NCBI GenBank assembly: GCA_023460575.1
Contig: JAEWPQ010000056.1
Coordinates: 8,216 to 72,215, forward strand
DNA: 64,000 bases
From: Bacillota bacterium
GTDB lineage: Bacteria; Bacillota; Clostridia; Lachnospirales; Lachnospiraceae
Reading direction: 5' to 3'
The position numbers and the translations under genes are program-made. Below are positions 43,968 through 52,255 of this stretch, one piece after another. Under the pieces are notes generated by a model, which saw only the letters and a list, made by a program, of their open reading frames with translations, ran no database searches and was not told the origin of the DNA. Each line of letters begins with the position of its first letter. Within the stretch, counting starts at the first letter, position 1.

Positions 43968-44828
43968 TTAGCTTGACGTATATATATTAACTACACTTAC
44001 TCCAGTATTAATAAATTGTGGACCTGTATCAAATCCTCTTAATGCAGCAATTGACTGAGCCATACCCAGATAGCCCATTGTAAATGGGTTTTGTACCATT
44101 ACAGCCTTTATTGTATTATCTTTTATCATTTCCTGAATTATCTCTGTAATATCAAATCCAATACCGATAATATTTATATCATTTTCTCTTAAAGCGTACC
44201 CCATCCCTAACGTAGCTCCTTCATTCGTTGAAAAAATACCAACAAGATTGGGATTGTCTCCTATATATTTTTCTGTTGCTTGTTTTGCTAATTCCGGGTC
44301 ACCATTCGTATATATTGTTTCTAATATTTGATATCTGTCAAACGATTTAAAATAATCTCGAAACCCCATTTCCCGATTTACAGTCGTTCTGTTTTCAGGA
44401 GTTACCCCAATGATTCCTATTGAACCATATGTGACCCCAATCGCCTCTAATTCGTAAAACATATTTTCTCCAGCTATCTTACCAGCTGTATAATTATCTG
44501 TAGCTAAGGTTATGACAGCTTCTTCAAACGCTGGTGCATCAACATAAATGATTTTTACACCCTTCACTTTCGCTTCTTCAACTGCTCCTGAAATCTTTAT
44601 AGGATCACTCGCCGCTAACATGATTGCATCTGCTCCCGCTACTACGGCATTATGAAATATTTGAATTTGTCTATTTACATTTCTCGTTAAGGGGGCGTTC
44701 CATATATATGTAACACCTAACATAGAAGCCATTTCTCTGGCACCATTATCCATAACCATCCAAAATTGATTACTTTTATCCATGGTTATTAAATAAATTT
44801 TATAATTCTCATTTACTATCTGGTTCAT
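43968..44828 (-). CDS. Periplasmic-binding-protein-fold sugar-binding protein without signal peptide
   Basis: The 286-residue protein has the Peripla_BP_4/RbsB fold: KSNQFWMVMDNGAREMA, AVVAGADAIMLAASDP, ATDNYTAGKIAGENM and IFSTNEGATLGMGYAL. It starts directly with MNQIVNENYKIYLI, with no signal peptide, lipobox or HTH, so it is neither a normal ABC receptor nor a LacI regulator. No permease or ATPase is near. It may be a truncated sensor or lipoprotein that lost its N-terminus, or a cytoplasmic sugar-binding protein. AGGAGA is 12 nt from the ATG, a poor spacing. Confidence 0.8.
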   Translation of the reverse strand: MNQIVNENYKIYLITMDKSNQFWMVMDNGAREMASMLGVTYIWNAPLTRNVNRQIQIFHNAVVAGADAIMLAASDPIKISGAVEEAKVKGVKIIYVDAPAFEEAVITLATDNYTAGKIAGENMFYELEAIGVTYGSIGIIGVTPENRTTVNREMGFRDYFKSFDRYQILETIYTNGDPELAKQATEKYIGDNPNLVGIFSTNEGATLGMGYALRENDINIIGIGFDITEIIQEMIKDNTIKAVMVQNPFTMGYLGMAQSIAALRGFDTGPQFINTGVSVVNIYTSS

Positions 44829-45039
44829 TTCTACAACATCTCCTATATTTGTAATTTACCAGGTTAAGAAATGGATGATTTTATGTTTCATATAGAGGTT
44901 ATTATTAGTCGATAATCCTGTGGCATGGATATTCAATTATATGCTTAGGGGGTTTGTAATATTACTTTATTGTTTGCCCTTCAGCTTAGAATGTGATTTA
45001 TATGAAACCAATATCCTGTATGCGGATTTCCTCAAGTTC

Positions 45040-45068
45040 TTGACAAACAGCCGGAATTTCTGTATACT
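45040..45068 (+). promoter_or_regulatory. Near-consensus sigma-A promoter for the DEAD-box operon
   Basis: TTGACA (45040-45045), exactly 17 bp spacer, TATACT (45063-45068). The transcript would start near 45075, giving a leader of about 110 nt. Confidence 0.82.
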
Positions 45069-45106
45069 GGCACCATAGATAGGTAACTATTTTCGGACGT
45101 TTTTAG

Positions 45107-45139
45107 AGGCTCTATTCTTGAAGAATAGAGCCTTTATCT
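45107..45139 (+). promoter_or_regulatory. Leader hairpin, possible attenuator
   Basis: AGGCTCTATTCTT and AAGAATAGAGCCT are perfect complements (45107-45133), followed by TTATCTTT. It could be a terminator/attenuator or a cold-responsive leader element for the RNA-helicase operon. Confidence 0.55.
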
Positions 45140-45186
45140 TTGGAAGACAATATATATAGAATAATAAGTGATTGGAGGAATATAAG

Positions 45187-45348
45187 ATGTCAAAGAACGA
45201 TATAGAAAAAATGAAAAAATTCCTGGAAGAGAAGAAGGCAAAGGGTTCTTTTTTACAGGCTGAAAAGAAGATTGGTTCTGGTAAAGTGGAAAAGAGAAAT
45301 AAGAATATCGGAATTGAATTTACAAGAACCCATAAAATCTCACAGTAA
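45187..45348 (+). CDS. 53-residue basic small protein upstream of the DEAD-box gene
   Basis: ATG 45187 follows TTGGAGG (ribosome-binding site at 45172-45178). The 53-residue product is lysine-rich and highly charged (MSKNDIEKMKKFLEEKKAKG), with a C-terminal RTHKIS tail. It lies 41 nt before the DEAD-box helicase, in the same leader transcript. No family is recognised. A small RNA-binding partner of the helicase is conceivable but unproven; the coding potential itself is supported by the good site and position. Confidence 0.6.
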   Translation: MSKNDIEKMKKFLEEKKAKGSFLQAEKKIGSGKVEKRNKNIGIEFTRTHKISQ

Positions 45349-45389
45349 ATGGGGGGAAGTTACACAATAAAGATTTTAAAGGAGAATTC

Positions 45390-46745
45390 ATGCAATTTAA
45401 AGATTTAAATATTATGCCTGATATTATTAAGGCATTGGAAAAAGAAAGTTATGAAATACCTACACCGATACAGGAAAAAGCAATACCCGTTATATTGGAA
45501 GGCAGGGATTTATTAGGCTGTGCGCAGACAGGGACGGGAAAGACGGCTGCATTTGCAATACCGACCCTTCAGCTTCTAAGCAGTGAAAAGGCACCTCGTA
45601 CAGCAAAACAGAATATAAGAGCCCTTGTCATAACACCAACCAGAGAGCTGGCTCTGCAGATATACGAAAGCTTTAATACTTATGGTCAATTCACCCGTTT
45701 AAAAAGCTGTGTGGTCTTTGGTGGAGTATCTCAAAAACCACAGGAGGAAGAATTAAAACGCGGGGTGGATATCCTGGTAGCAACACCGGGTAGGCTGCTG
45801 GCACTTATGGATCAGAAGCTTATAAGTATTGATCACTTAAAAATACTCATCCTGGACGAAGCAGACCGTATGCTGGATATGGGATTTATAAATGATGTTA
45901 AAAAGATTATTGCGAAAGCACCTCTTAAAAAGCAGACTTTATTTTTCTCGGCTACAATGCCTCCGGATATCGCCAGACTGGCCGATACAATTCTTAAAAA
46001 TCCTTCGAAAATAGAAATTACTCCGGTGTCGTCAACTGTGGATACCATTGACCAGTATCTGTATTATACGGATAAATGCAATAAAAAGGATTTGCTTTTG
46101 CACATCCTGGAAGATAAAAATATCGAATCCGTGCTGGTGTTCATACGTACCAAGCATGGGGCGGACCGTCTGATAAAGCAGTTGGCAAAGAGTAACGTAA
46201 CTGCGCAGGCAATTCACGGTGATAAATCTCAGGGGGCCCGTCAGCGTGCATTAAGCAGTTTTAAAGATAAAACACTGCGGATATTACTTGCTACAGATAT
46301 TGCAGCCAGAGGAATCGACATCGATGAATTAACCCATGTCATAAACTTTGATTTGCCGGATACACCGGAGACATACGTACACCGGATTGGACGTACAGGC
46401 AGGGCAGGGCTTGGCGGGACGGCAATATCCTTTTGTGATTTTGATGAAAAAGAGCAGCTTAAAGACATTGAAAGATTAATTGGTAAGAAACTAACAGAGG
46501 TAAAAGAACATCCGTATCCATTAAAAAATAACTTCCCGGCGGTAAAAACCACACAGCCCAAAAGAGACAGAGGACGAACAGAGAAAACGAAATCCAATGC
46601 ATCTTCAAAGAGAGAGCCATTACAACCGGTAACCGCCAAAAAGGCTTCAGCTATAAAGAAAAAATACCGGATGACAGCTGATGGGACATTAAAAGAGAAA
46701 AAGAGCTATAGTAATTTTTCTACAAAAAGAAAAAGCAGCAGATAA
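45390..46745 (+). CDS. DEAD-box ATP-dependent RNA helicase (RhlE-like)
   Basis: The 451-residue protein has the full DEAD set: Q motif upstream of TPIQEKAIPVILEG, motif I AQTGTGKT, Ia PTRELA, II DEAD (in ILDEADRMLDMGF), III SAT, V ATDIAARGID, and VI HRIGRTGR. A basic tail (about 375-451) is Lys/Arg/Ser-rich, as in RhlE/CshA proteins, and probably binds RNA. It remodels structured RNA in ribosome assembly or cold adaptation. It has AAAGGAG at the right spacing and a strong upstream promoter with a structured leader. Confidence 0.95.
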   Translation: MQFKDLNIMPDIIKALEKESYEIPTPIQEKAIPVILEGRDLLGCAQTGTGKTAAFAIPTLQLLSSEKAPRTAKQNIRALVITPTRELALQIYESFNTYGQFTRLKSCVVFGGVSQKPQEEELKRGVDILVATPGRLLALMDQKLISIDHLKILILDEADRMLDMGFINDVKKIIAKAPLKKQTLFFSATMPPDIARLADTILKNPSKIEITPVSSTVDTIDQYLYYTDKCNKKDLLLHILEDKNIESVLVFIRTKHGADRLIKQLAKSNVTAQAIHGDKSQGARQRALSSFKDKTLRILLATDIAARGIDIDELTHVINFDLPDTPETYVHRIGRTGRAGLGGTAISFCDFDEKEQLKDIERLIGKKLTEVKEHPYPLKNNFPAVKTTQPKRDRGRTEKTKSNASSKREPLQPVTAKKASAIKKKYRMTADGTLKEKKSYSNFSTKRKSSR

Positions 46746-46748
46746 AAA

Positions 46749-46786
46749 CAGAGGTATCGGGATGAAAAAGTCTTGATACCTCTTTC
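46749..46786 (+). terminator. Terminator after the helicase gene
   Basis: GAGGTATC (46751-46758) pairs with GATACCTC (46775-46782), followed by TTTC. Confidence 0.7.
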
Positions 46787-46939
46787 ATAATATCTTTAAC
46801 CAGAAAGGCAAGATACTGCCGGTAACGTTTGTCATCATTAAAATTGATTAAATCTCTAAAAAAACGCACAGAACCATTTCCATAAGAATAAAATGAACTG
46901 AGAATAAAAATGAAATCGGAGCAGTTTACAGGAGTTTAT

Positions 46940-48787
46940 ATGGATGGTAGTAGTTATAGTAGCGCAACAATGGCGAGTGCTGGATTACCCTATGATAATA
47001 TAAACTGGTATGATATAGAAGGTCAGCCCTTTGGTCCAGCCTCCAAATTAAATGTTATTGTATTTAACGATGCAAATAACATAGTGGATGTTGAAGGACC
47101 TGTGGCAATAGGAGGAAGCTTTTACAGCCCAAGGGGATTTGGCGCCGGTTTTGCCAGAGACAAAGGCACCAGAGATGCTAATTACTCACCGGATTTAGTT
47201 CGATTTCTGGTTGGCGGCAATGTTGCGATGAGCGGACCACTGGTTATTGTCGGTCATACGGTTGTGGGCGGCGGATTCCGTGCTGGTGAGGGAAGTACCT
47301 ACTTAATTGGGAAAAGTGGAAAGACGGGTCAGGCAGAAGAACTTAAAACTCTATATCAGGCCAAAGGCGGAAGTCAGTATTGGACACCATCAGACAAAGG
47401 TAATCACTACTTAATTTCCAGCTATGATGTTCCAAGATATATACCTGCAGCCAGGATACATGCAGATGTTCCAAAATTCTTTCGTGATGCAAAGGAAAGC
47501 ATGGGATACTATAAAAATTGTATTGAAGATTTAACCCCTAATGGAAGTGTAATAGACAATAATTACGAATGGATATTAAGGGGTAATCATCCTGTACAGA
47601 ATGTATTCCTAATTGACGTGAGACCAAACGGTCTGATCAATAAAGGAATTCGCGCAGAAGTTCCCCAGGGAAGTAAGGTTATTGTGAGGCTGAAAACGGG
47701 GCCCAATGCTCACCTGCAATATGGTCTTTATGGGGAAAATAGTAAAGCCAATCGGACTTTGTATGTGTTTGAGGACGCATCTAATATTTATATGGAAAAA
47801 TCTTCTGATATATGGGGAAGTATACTGGCGCCCCAGGCAATGTTTCATGCACACCCAACAGGCGGTCATGTAAGCGGTAACGCTGCGTTGGGATCATTTG
47901 CTGTAGATGCTGCCAGCGGCTTTGAATTTCATTATTACCCCTTTGCTGGAGGCGTAATGTGTCAGGCTGTTGCACCAGAAGTATCTGGGGAGTTACCGGC
48001 AGAGGAAGAACAGCCGGTCGTGTGCCCGGAATGTCCTGCACCGGTACCCTGTCCTGCACCGGTACCCTGCCCGCCGCCAGCACCCTGCCCAACACCGCTG
48101 CCTTGTCCCGCTTGTCCGGCACCGCCGCCTTGTCCCGAGCCAGAACCGTGTCCCGCTTGTCCGGCACCGCCGCCTTGTCCCGAACCAGAACCGTGTCCAG
48201 CGTGTCCGACCTGTCCGGTGTGTCCGAAACCAGAGCCGTGTCCGACCTGTCCGGTGTGTCCGAAACCAGAGCCGTGTCCAGCGTGCCCGGTGTGTCCGAA
48301 ACCACAGCCGTGTCCGGCGTGCCCGAAACCAGAACCATGTCCAATATGTCCGGTATGCCCGAAACCAGAGCCTTGTCCTACATGCCCGTTATGCCCGGTA
48401 TGCCCAAAACCAGAGCCCTGCCCTGTTTGTCCCAAATGTCCAAAACCAGAGCCCTGCCCTGTTTGTCCCAAATGTCCGAAGCCAGAGCCATGTCCCGTTT
48501 GCCAGGAATGTCTTATTAAACCAGGTATTATCTCTGGATGCATCTGGGGCTGCCGCTGCGGTGATTTTCATGATTGGGAAGTAAAATTATATAAAAGATG
48601 TAATGATGTTGATACTTTGCTGTTTTGTACCAGGATCTGCGGTTGCGGCTGCTTTGAATTTGCAGTTCCTTATGAAGGGTGTTATATCCTAAAAGTCAGA
48701 TTATCTGAAAACTGCTGGAATACATTCTGGTGCAAGCCAATCATTACATTAAATAATATCGGAGTAGCCAGTTTCATGATTGATTAA
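46940..48787 (+). CDS. Choice-of-anchor-A protein with long Cys-Pro repeat region
   Basis: ATG 46940 has AGGAG five bases upstream and is preferred over ATG 46910, which has none. The 615-residue protein starts with a choice-of-anchor-A domain (about 20-340; VIVFNDANNIVDVEGPVAIGG, GGNVAMSGPLVIVG and WGSILAPQAMFHAHPTGGHVSGN). About 165 residues (about 360-525) follow, built from CPxCPKPEPCP-type units with Cys about every third residue. A Cys-rich C-terminal beta domain (about 528-615, GCIWGCRCGDFHDWEVKLYK) resembles SpaA/Cna-B. There is no signal peptide or anchor. The Cys density suggests cross-linked or metal-binding surface material, such as a spore-coat or exosporium component; that is inference. 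Confidence 0.82.
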   Translation: MDGSSYSSATMASAGLPYDNINWYDIEGQPFGPASKLNVIVFNDANNIVDVEGPVAIGGSFYSPRGFGAGFARDKGTRDANYSPDLVRFLVGGNVAMSGPLVIVGHTVVGGGFRAGEGSTYLIGKSGKTGQAEELKTLYQAKGGSQYWTPSDKGNHYLISSYDVPRYIPAARIHADVPKFFRDAKESMGYYKNCIEDLTPNGSVIDNNYEWILRGNHPVQNVFLIDVRPNGLINKGIRAEVPQGSKVIVRLKTGPNAHLQYGLYGENSKANRTLYVFEDASNIYMEKSSDIWGSILAPQAMFHAHPTGGHVSGNAALGSFAVDAASGFEFHYYPFAGGVMCQAVAPEVSGELPAEEEQPVVCPECPAPVPCPAPVPCPPPAPCPTPLPCPACPAPPPCPEPEPCPACPAPPPCPEPEPCPACPTCPVCPKPEPCPTCPVCPKPEPCPACPVCPKPQPCPACPKPEPCPICPVCPKPEPCPTCPLCPVCPKPEPCPVCPKCPKPEPCPVCPKCPKPEPCPVCQECLIKPGIISGCIWGCRCGDFHDWEVKLYKRCNDVDTLLFCTRICGCGCFEFAVPYEGCYILKVRLSENCWNTFWCKPIITLNNIGVASFMID

Positions 48788-48816
48788 TTTATATTTTATA
48801 TGTTTTGGATGGTTTT

Positions 48817-48861
48817 AAGCTGCCGCAAGCGGGAAATACCCTATTGCGGCAGCTTTTTTCT
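48817..48861. terminator. Bidirectional terminator
   Basis: AAGCTGCCGCAA (48817-48828) pairs perfectly with TTGCGGCAGCTT (48844-48855), followed by TTTT; it separates the convergent 46940 and rsmH genes. Confidence 0.9.
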
Positions 48862-48872
48862 CATTAATTAAA

Positions 48873-49922
48873 CTATGATTTAATGGCCCAGCGTAATTTT
48901 GCGCATCTGGCACGCCCGTTGGAATTGCATTCTTCTGCGGAAGGTCTGATTGCATCGGGTGCAATATCTTTATAAACACCGCTGCGATAGAGCTGTTTAA
49001 ATGATTTTTTTACCAGACGGTCTTCTCCGGAATGAAATGTAAGAATGGCCACACGTCCCCCTTCAGCCAGAGCAGCAGGAAGCTTTTCCAGAAAGTCATA
49101 TAATACTTCAAACTCATTATTTACATCGATTCGAAGTGCCTGAAAGCATCGCTGGCATGATTTCTTGATTTCGTTCTCTCTGTCTTTTTCCGGAATAAAT
49201 TTCAGAGTATCTTTGATGATCTGCCGGAACTGGCTTGTTGTTGTGATTTCTTCGCCTTTTTTTATTGCTGAAACTACCCCGCGTGCGATTTCTTCGGAAT
49301 AAGGCTCGTCCGCATTTTCCAGGAGCATTCCGCATAATTCATTTTGAGAAATGGTTTTTAAACGTTCTGCCGCAGAGATACCTTTTGACGGATTCAGACG
49401 TAAATCAAGCGGCCCCTCAGTCTTAAACGAAAAGCCTCTTTCCGGATTGTCTATCTGCATGGAGGAAACACCTAAATCTGCCAGAATAAAATCAAGGGGA
49501 CCTGATTCAGGGATAATCTCATTAATATTGGAAAAATTAGTTTGCCTGATTGTCAGGATCTCAGGACCATAGCCAAGGTGTTCTAAACGCTCCCGTGTCC
49601 TGGGCAGCTCGATAGGATCTACATCTGTTGCATATAAGTGCCCTTTTGAATTGAGACATTTAAGCATCTCTAAAGTATGGCCGCCGTAGCCTAATGTCGC
49701 ATCTAAACCGGATTGTCCTGGTTGTATCTGTAATATTTCCAGAATTTCTTTTACACAAATGGAGCGATGCATTCCGGCAGGAGTATTGCCCTTTTGAATC
49801 ACTTTTGTCACAGTATCAGAATATAGTTCCGGATTCAGTTCTTTATATTTATCTTTAAATGTTTTTGGGTGAGTTCCTTTGTATCTGGGACGACGCTGAT
49901 GTTTCTGTTCCTGATTATCCAT
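48873..49922 (-). CDS. rsmH: 16S rRNA m4C1402 methyltransferase RsmH (MraW), stand-alone copy
   Basis: The 349-residue protein has RsmH blocks: GLDATLGYGGHTLEML (SAM motif I), ATDVDPIEL, FILADLGVSSMQIDNPERGFSF, GPLDLRL, RIDVNNEFEVLYDFL, LTFHSGEDRLVK and NGRARCAKLRWA. It methylates N4 of C1402 in 16S rRNA. Typical MraW (about 310 residues) lies at the head of the dcw cluster with ftsL and penicillin-binding genes; here none of these is present and there is an extra basic N-terminus of about 45 residues. It is probably the divergent second rsmH-like copy found in many Clostridia, so its exact target base could differ. Confidence 0.88.
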   Translation of the reverse strand: MDNQEQKHQRRPRYKGTHPKTFKDKYKELNPELYSDTVTKVIQKGNTPAGMHRSICVKEILEILQIQPGQSGLDATLGYGGHTLEMLKCLNSKGHLYATDVDPIELPRTRERLEHLGYGPEILTIRQTNFSNINEIIPESGPLDFILADLGVSSMQIDNPERGFSFKTEGPLDLRLNPSKGISAAERLKTISQNELCGMLLENADEPYSEEIARGVVSAIKKGEEITTTSQFRQIIKDTLKFIPEKDRENEIKKSCQRCFQALRIDVNNEFEVLYDFLEKLPAALAEGGRVAILTFHSGEDRLVKKSFKQLYRSGVYKDIAPDAIRPSAEECNSNGRARCAKLRWAIKS

Positions 49923-50065
49923 TTTTATTCCACCTTCTTTAAATATCCTTTTAATAAATGTTTCTGCTTACATGATATCAAATGCAAATCATAATGGCAA
50001 ATGATTGTTTTTATTCTATTTCGTTATATAATGTAAATATCAATGTCTAAATGGGAGGTAAAATT

Positions 50066-50587
50066 ATGTTATTGGATATTTTGAAATTCAGAAGAAGCAT
50101 CAGGAAGTTTCAAAACAAAGAGATTGAACAGGAAAAGATTGATACCATTCTAAAAAGTGCGCTGCTCTCTCCATCATCCCGTTCCATAAGACCCTGGGAG
50201 TTTGTAGCTGTCACCAATAAAGAAATAATTAACCAGCTTTCACAAAGCAGAGATCCTGGTTCGGTTTTTTTGGCAGGTGCGCCTCTTGCAGTTGCGGTAA
50301 TCGCCGATTATACATTAAGCGACGTCTGGATTGAAGATGCGTCAATAGCTGCAACAATAATTCAGTTAACAGCTCAGGATCTTGGCCTTGGCTCATGTTG
50401 GATTCAGGTCAGGGAACGATTTCATAAAGAGCAGGAAACAGCTGGAGATTATATCAGAGAAGTTCTGGGAATACCTGGACAGTACTGTGTTGAATGCTTG
50501 ATTGCCATTGGTTATCCTGCTGAAGAGAAGAAACCGTATGAGGAAGATATGCTCAAGGGTGAAAAGCTGCATTATGACAGATTTTAA
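50066..50587 (+). CDS. Nitroreductase family FMN oxidoreductase
   Basis: ATG 50066 has GGGAGG eight bases upstream; the ORF could also begin at 50051. The 173-residue protein has FMN-binding motifs of the short nitroreductase class: FRRSIRKFQNKEI at the start, SALLSPSSRSIRPWEFV, and GLGSCWIQVR. It reduces nitro groups, quinones or other small acceptors with NAD(P)H. Substrate unknown. The YcxB-like ORF starts 31 nt downstream. Confidence 0.9.
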   Translation: MLLDILKFRRSIRKFQNKEIEQEKIDTILKSALLSPSSRSIRPWEFVAVTNKEIINQLSQSRDPGSVFLAGAPLAVAVIADYTLSDVWIEDASIAATIIQLTAQDLGLGSCWIQVRERFHKEQETAGDYIREVLGIPGQYCVECLIAIGYPAEEKKPYEEDMLKGEKLHYDRF

Positions 50588-50618
50588 TTTCATTAGGAAT
50601 TGGAAGCAGGGGGATAAG

Positions 50619-51149
50619 TTGGAGACTATATTTAAGAGTGAATTTATTATGACGTTGGAAAGGTATTTACATTTTTGTAACAATCCTGTTGGTGAGGAAG
50701 CAAAAAGAAAGTCTCGGGCATGGAAAAACAGAAATGTTTTGTTTTTTTTTATATCATTACTATGTGCATTGATATTTGTTTTATTGAAAGAATGGATGGG
50801 ATCTTGTATGTTCCTTGGTCTTGGTGCAGGTTTTATTTATAAGTTCTTTTATCAGGCTAACAGAGTAAATACAAAGTTTTATAATTGTATGCGAAAGTCG
50901 CTGGATTCGGCTGAATGGATCAGATCCACAACTTTTACTGATGTAATGAAAGTACAAGAAGGAAATACAGAAAGTGTTTACGAATATTCTTACATTAAAA
51001 GAATCACAGAAGACAATGAATACTTTTATCTATGGCACAATTCGGATTTTCTTTTCCGGATTCCCCAAGACAGTTTTGTAATTGGAGACAAAATGGATTT
51101 TAAAAATTTTATTGCAGATAGAATTTATGAAAGCAGGGTCACAAGTTAA
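50619..51149 (+). CDS. YcxB-like membrane protein
   Basis: I chose TTG 50619 (CAGGGGG upstream); a longer frame overlaps the nitroreductase and has no site. The 176-residue protein begins METIFKSEFIMTLERYLHF, the strand typical of YcxB-like proteins. Two membrane helices follow (about 42-60, 65-80), then a C-terminal beta domain (YEYSYIKRITEDNEYFYLW and RIPQDSFVIGD), as in the YcxB family. Function unknown. Confidence 0.75.
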   Translation: METIFKSEFIMTLERYLHFCNNPVGEEAKRKSRAWKNRNVLFFFISLLCALIFVLLKEWMGSCMFLGLGAGFIYKFFYQANRVNTKFYNCMRKSLDSAEWIRSTTFTDVMKVQEGNTESVYEYSYIKRITEDNEYFYLWHNSDFLFRIPQDSFVIGDKMDFKNFIADRIYESRVTS

Positions 51150-51253
51150 CATAAAAATATAAAATTATATCCTCCACCGGGGCTTGTTGAGATCTAATAA
51201 CGCTTTATAATTGTACTTAGCAGAAAGTAAAATTATGAAAGGTTGGTAAGAAC

Positions 51254-52255
51254 ATGCATATTCCAGACAATTATTTAAGCCCGTCAACCTGTGCCGCTAT
51301 GGGGGCTGCCATGGTTCCAGTTTGGACAAAGGCAATCAGAAAGGTGAAGGAAGAGATTCCAAAAGCAAAGATACCCCTGCTTGGTGTGGGAGCAGCGTTT
51401 TCATTTCTTCTTATGATGTTTAATGTACCGCTTCCAGGAGGAACCACAGGCCATGCTGTAGGCGGAACGCTTCTGGCAATTTTAATGGGACCTTATGCTG
51501 CCTGTATCAGCGTTACGGTTGCACTTTTTATTCAAGCATTGTTATTTGGCGATGGCGGTGTTCTTGCTTTCGGGGCGAATTGTTTTAATATGGCATTTGT
51601 TCTGCCGTTTTTTGGTTATTCTATTTATAAGCTGATTAAAGATCATGTAAGGTCGGAAAAAGGAGAATACCTGGGCATCATTTTGGGCTCCTATGCCGGG
51701 ATAAATATAGCTGCACTCTGTGCTGCCATAGAATTTGGAATTCAGCCGCTCTTATTTAAAGATGGTGCAGGGCAGGCACTTTATTGTCCTTACCCCCTTT
51801 CTGTCTCCATACCTGCTATGCTGATTCCCCATCTGCTGGTTGCAGGAATCGTGGAAGCAGTATTTACGGCTGCAATAGTTGTTTACATAAAAGAAGTATC
51901 GCCTGGTACATTTTATAAGGGCGGAAGTGAAAAAATAAAAGCCGTATACGGCCTGGTAGCCGGGCTTATCTGCTTTACTCCCCTTGGTCTTCTGGCAACA
52001 GGAACCGCGTGGGGAGAGTGGGGATCAGATGAAATTAAGGGGGTAGTATCTGGGGGGTATGCACTGGGATTTGTTCCTCACGGTATGAAAGAAGGTTTTA
52101 ATTTTAGTGCTGTTATGCCCGATTATGCAGTGAGCGGCCTGCCAGAAGTAGCAGGATATTTATTATCAGCAGTTGCAGGTGTGGCAATCATGATTATTTT
52201 TTTTAAGATACTCAGCAATCTGAAAAAAGACAAGGCTGGAAACAACATTGGATAA
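51254..52255 (+). CDS. cbiM: Cobalt ECF transporter substrate-binding subunit CbiM with CbiN-like C-terminus
   Basis: The 333-residue protein begins MHIPDNYLSPSTCAAMG, the metal-binding N-terminus of CbiM/NikM in which Met1, His2 and a downstream His coordinate Co2+ or Ni2+. About eight membrane helices follow. The final third contains LPEVAGYLLSAVAGVAI in the position of CbiN's PDGLE-like segment, so this is a fused CbiMN form. It overlaps the T-subunit gene by 8 nt. Cobalt versus nickel cannot be fully told; no cobalamin genes are in the window. Confidence 0.88.
   Translation: MHIPDNYLSPSTCAAMGAAMVPVWTKAIRKVKEEIPKAKIPLLGVGAAFSFLLMMFNVPLPGGTTGHAVGGTLLAILMGPYAACISVTVALFIQALLFGDGGVLAFGANCFNMAFVLPFFGYSIYKLIKDHVRSEKGEYLGIILGSYAGINIAALCAAIEFGIQPLLFKDGAGQALYCPYPLSVSIPAMLIPHLLVAGIVEAVFTAAIVVYIKEVSPGTFYKGGSEKIKAVYGLVAGLICFTPLGLLATGTAWGEWGSDEIKGVVSGGYALGFVPHGMKEGFNFSAVMPDYAVSGLPEVAGYLLSAVAGVAIMIIFFKILSNLKKDKAGNNIG

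Larger units (their letters stand above)
44829..45186. other. Intergenic region with strong promoter and structured leader
   Basis: The left part is AT-rich with no gene. The right part carries a near-consensus promoter at 45040-45068 and a 13-bp hairpin at 45107-45133 within the leader of the 45187/DEAD-box genes. Confidence 0.6.

Noticed and set aside
48019..48516. CRISPR-like periodic DNA
   Set aside because: The periodicity comes from in-frame CPxCPKPEPCP codons; units are short, imperfect and have no unique spacers.
47962..48543. Long minus-strand frames opposite the Cys-Pro repeat
   Set aside because: They are reverse-strand shadows of a repetitive GC-rich coding region and lack starts with ribosome-binding sites.
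51150..51253. Cobalamin or NiCo riboswitch before cbiM
   Set aside because: Only about 100 nt are available and no conserved core or multi-stem structure was seen.
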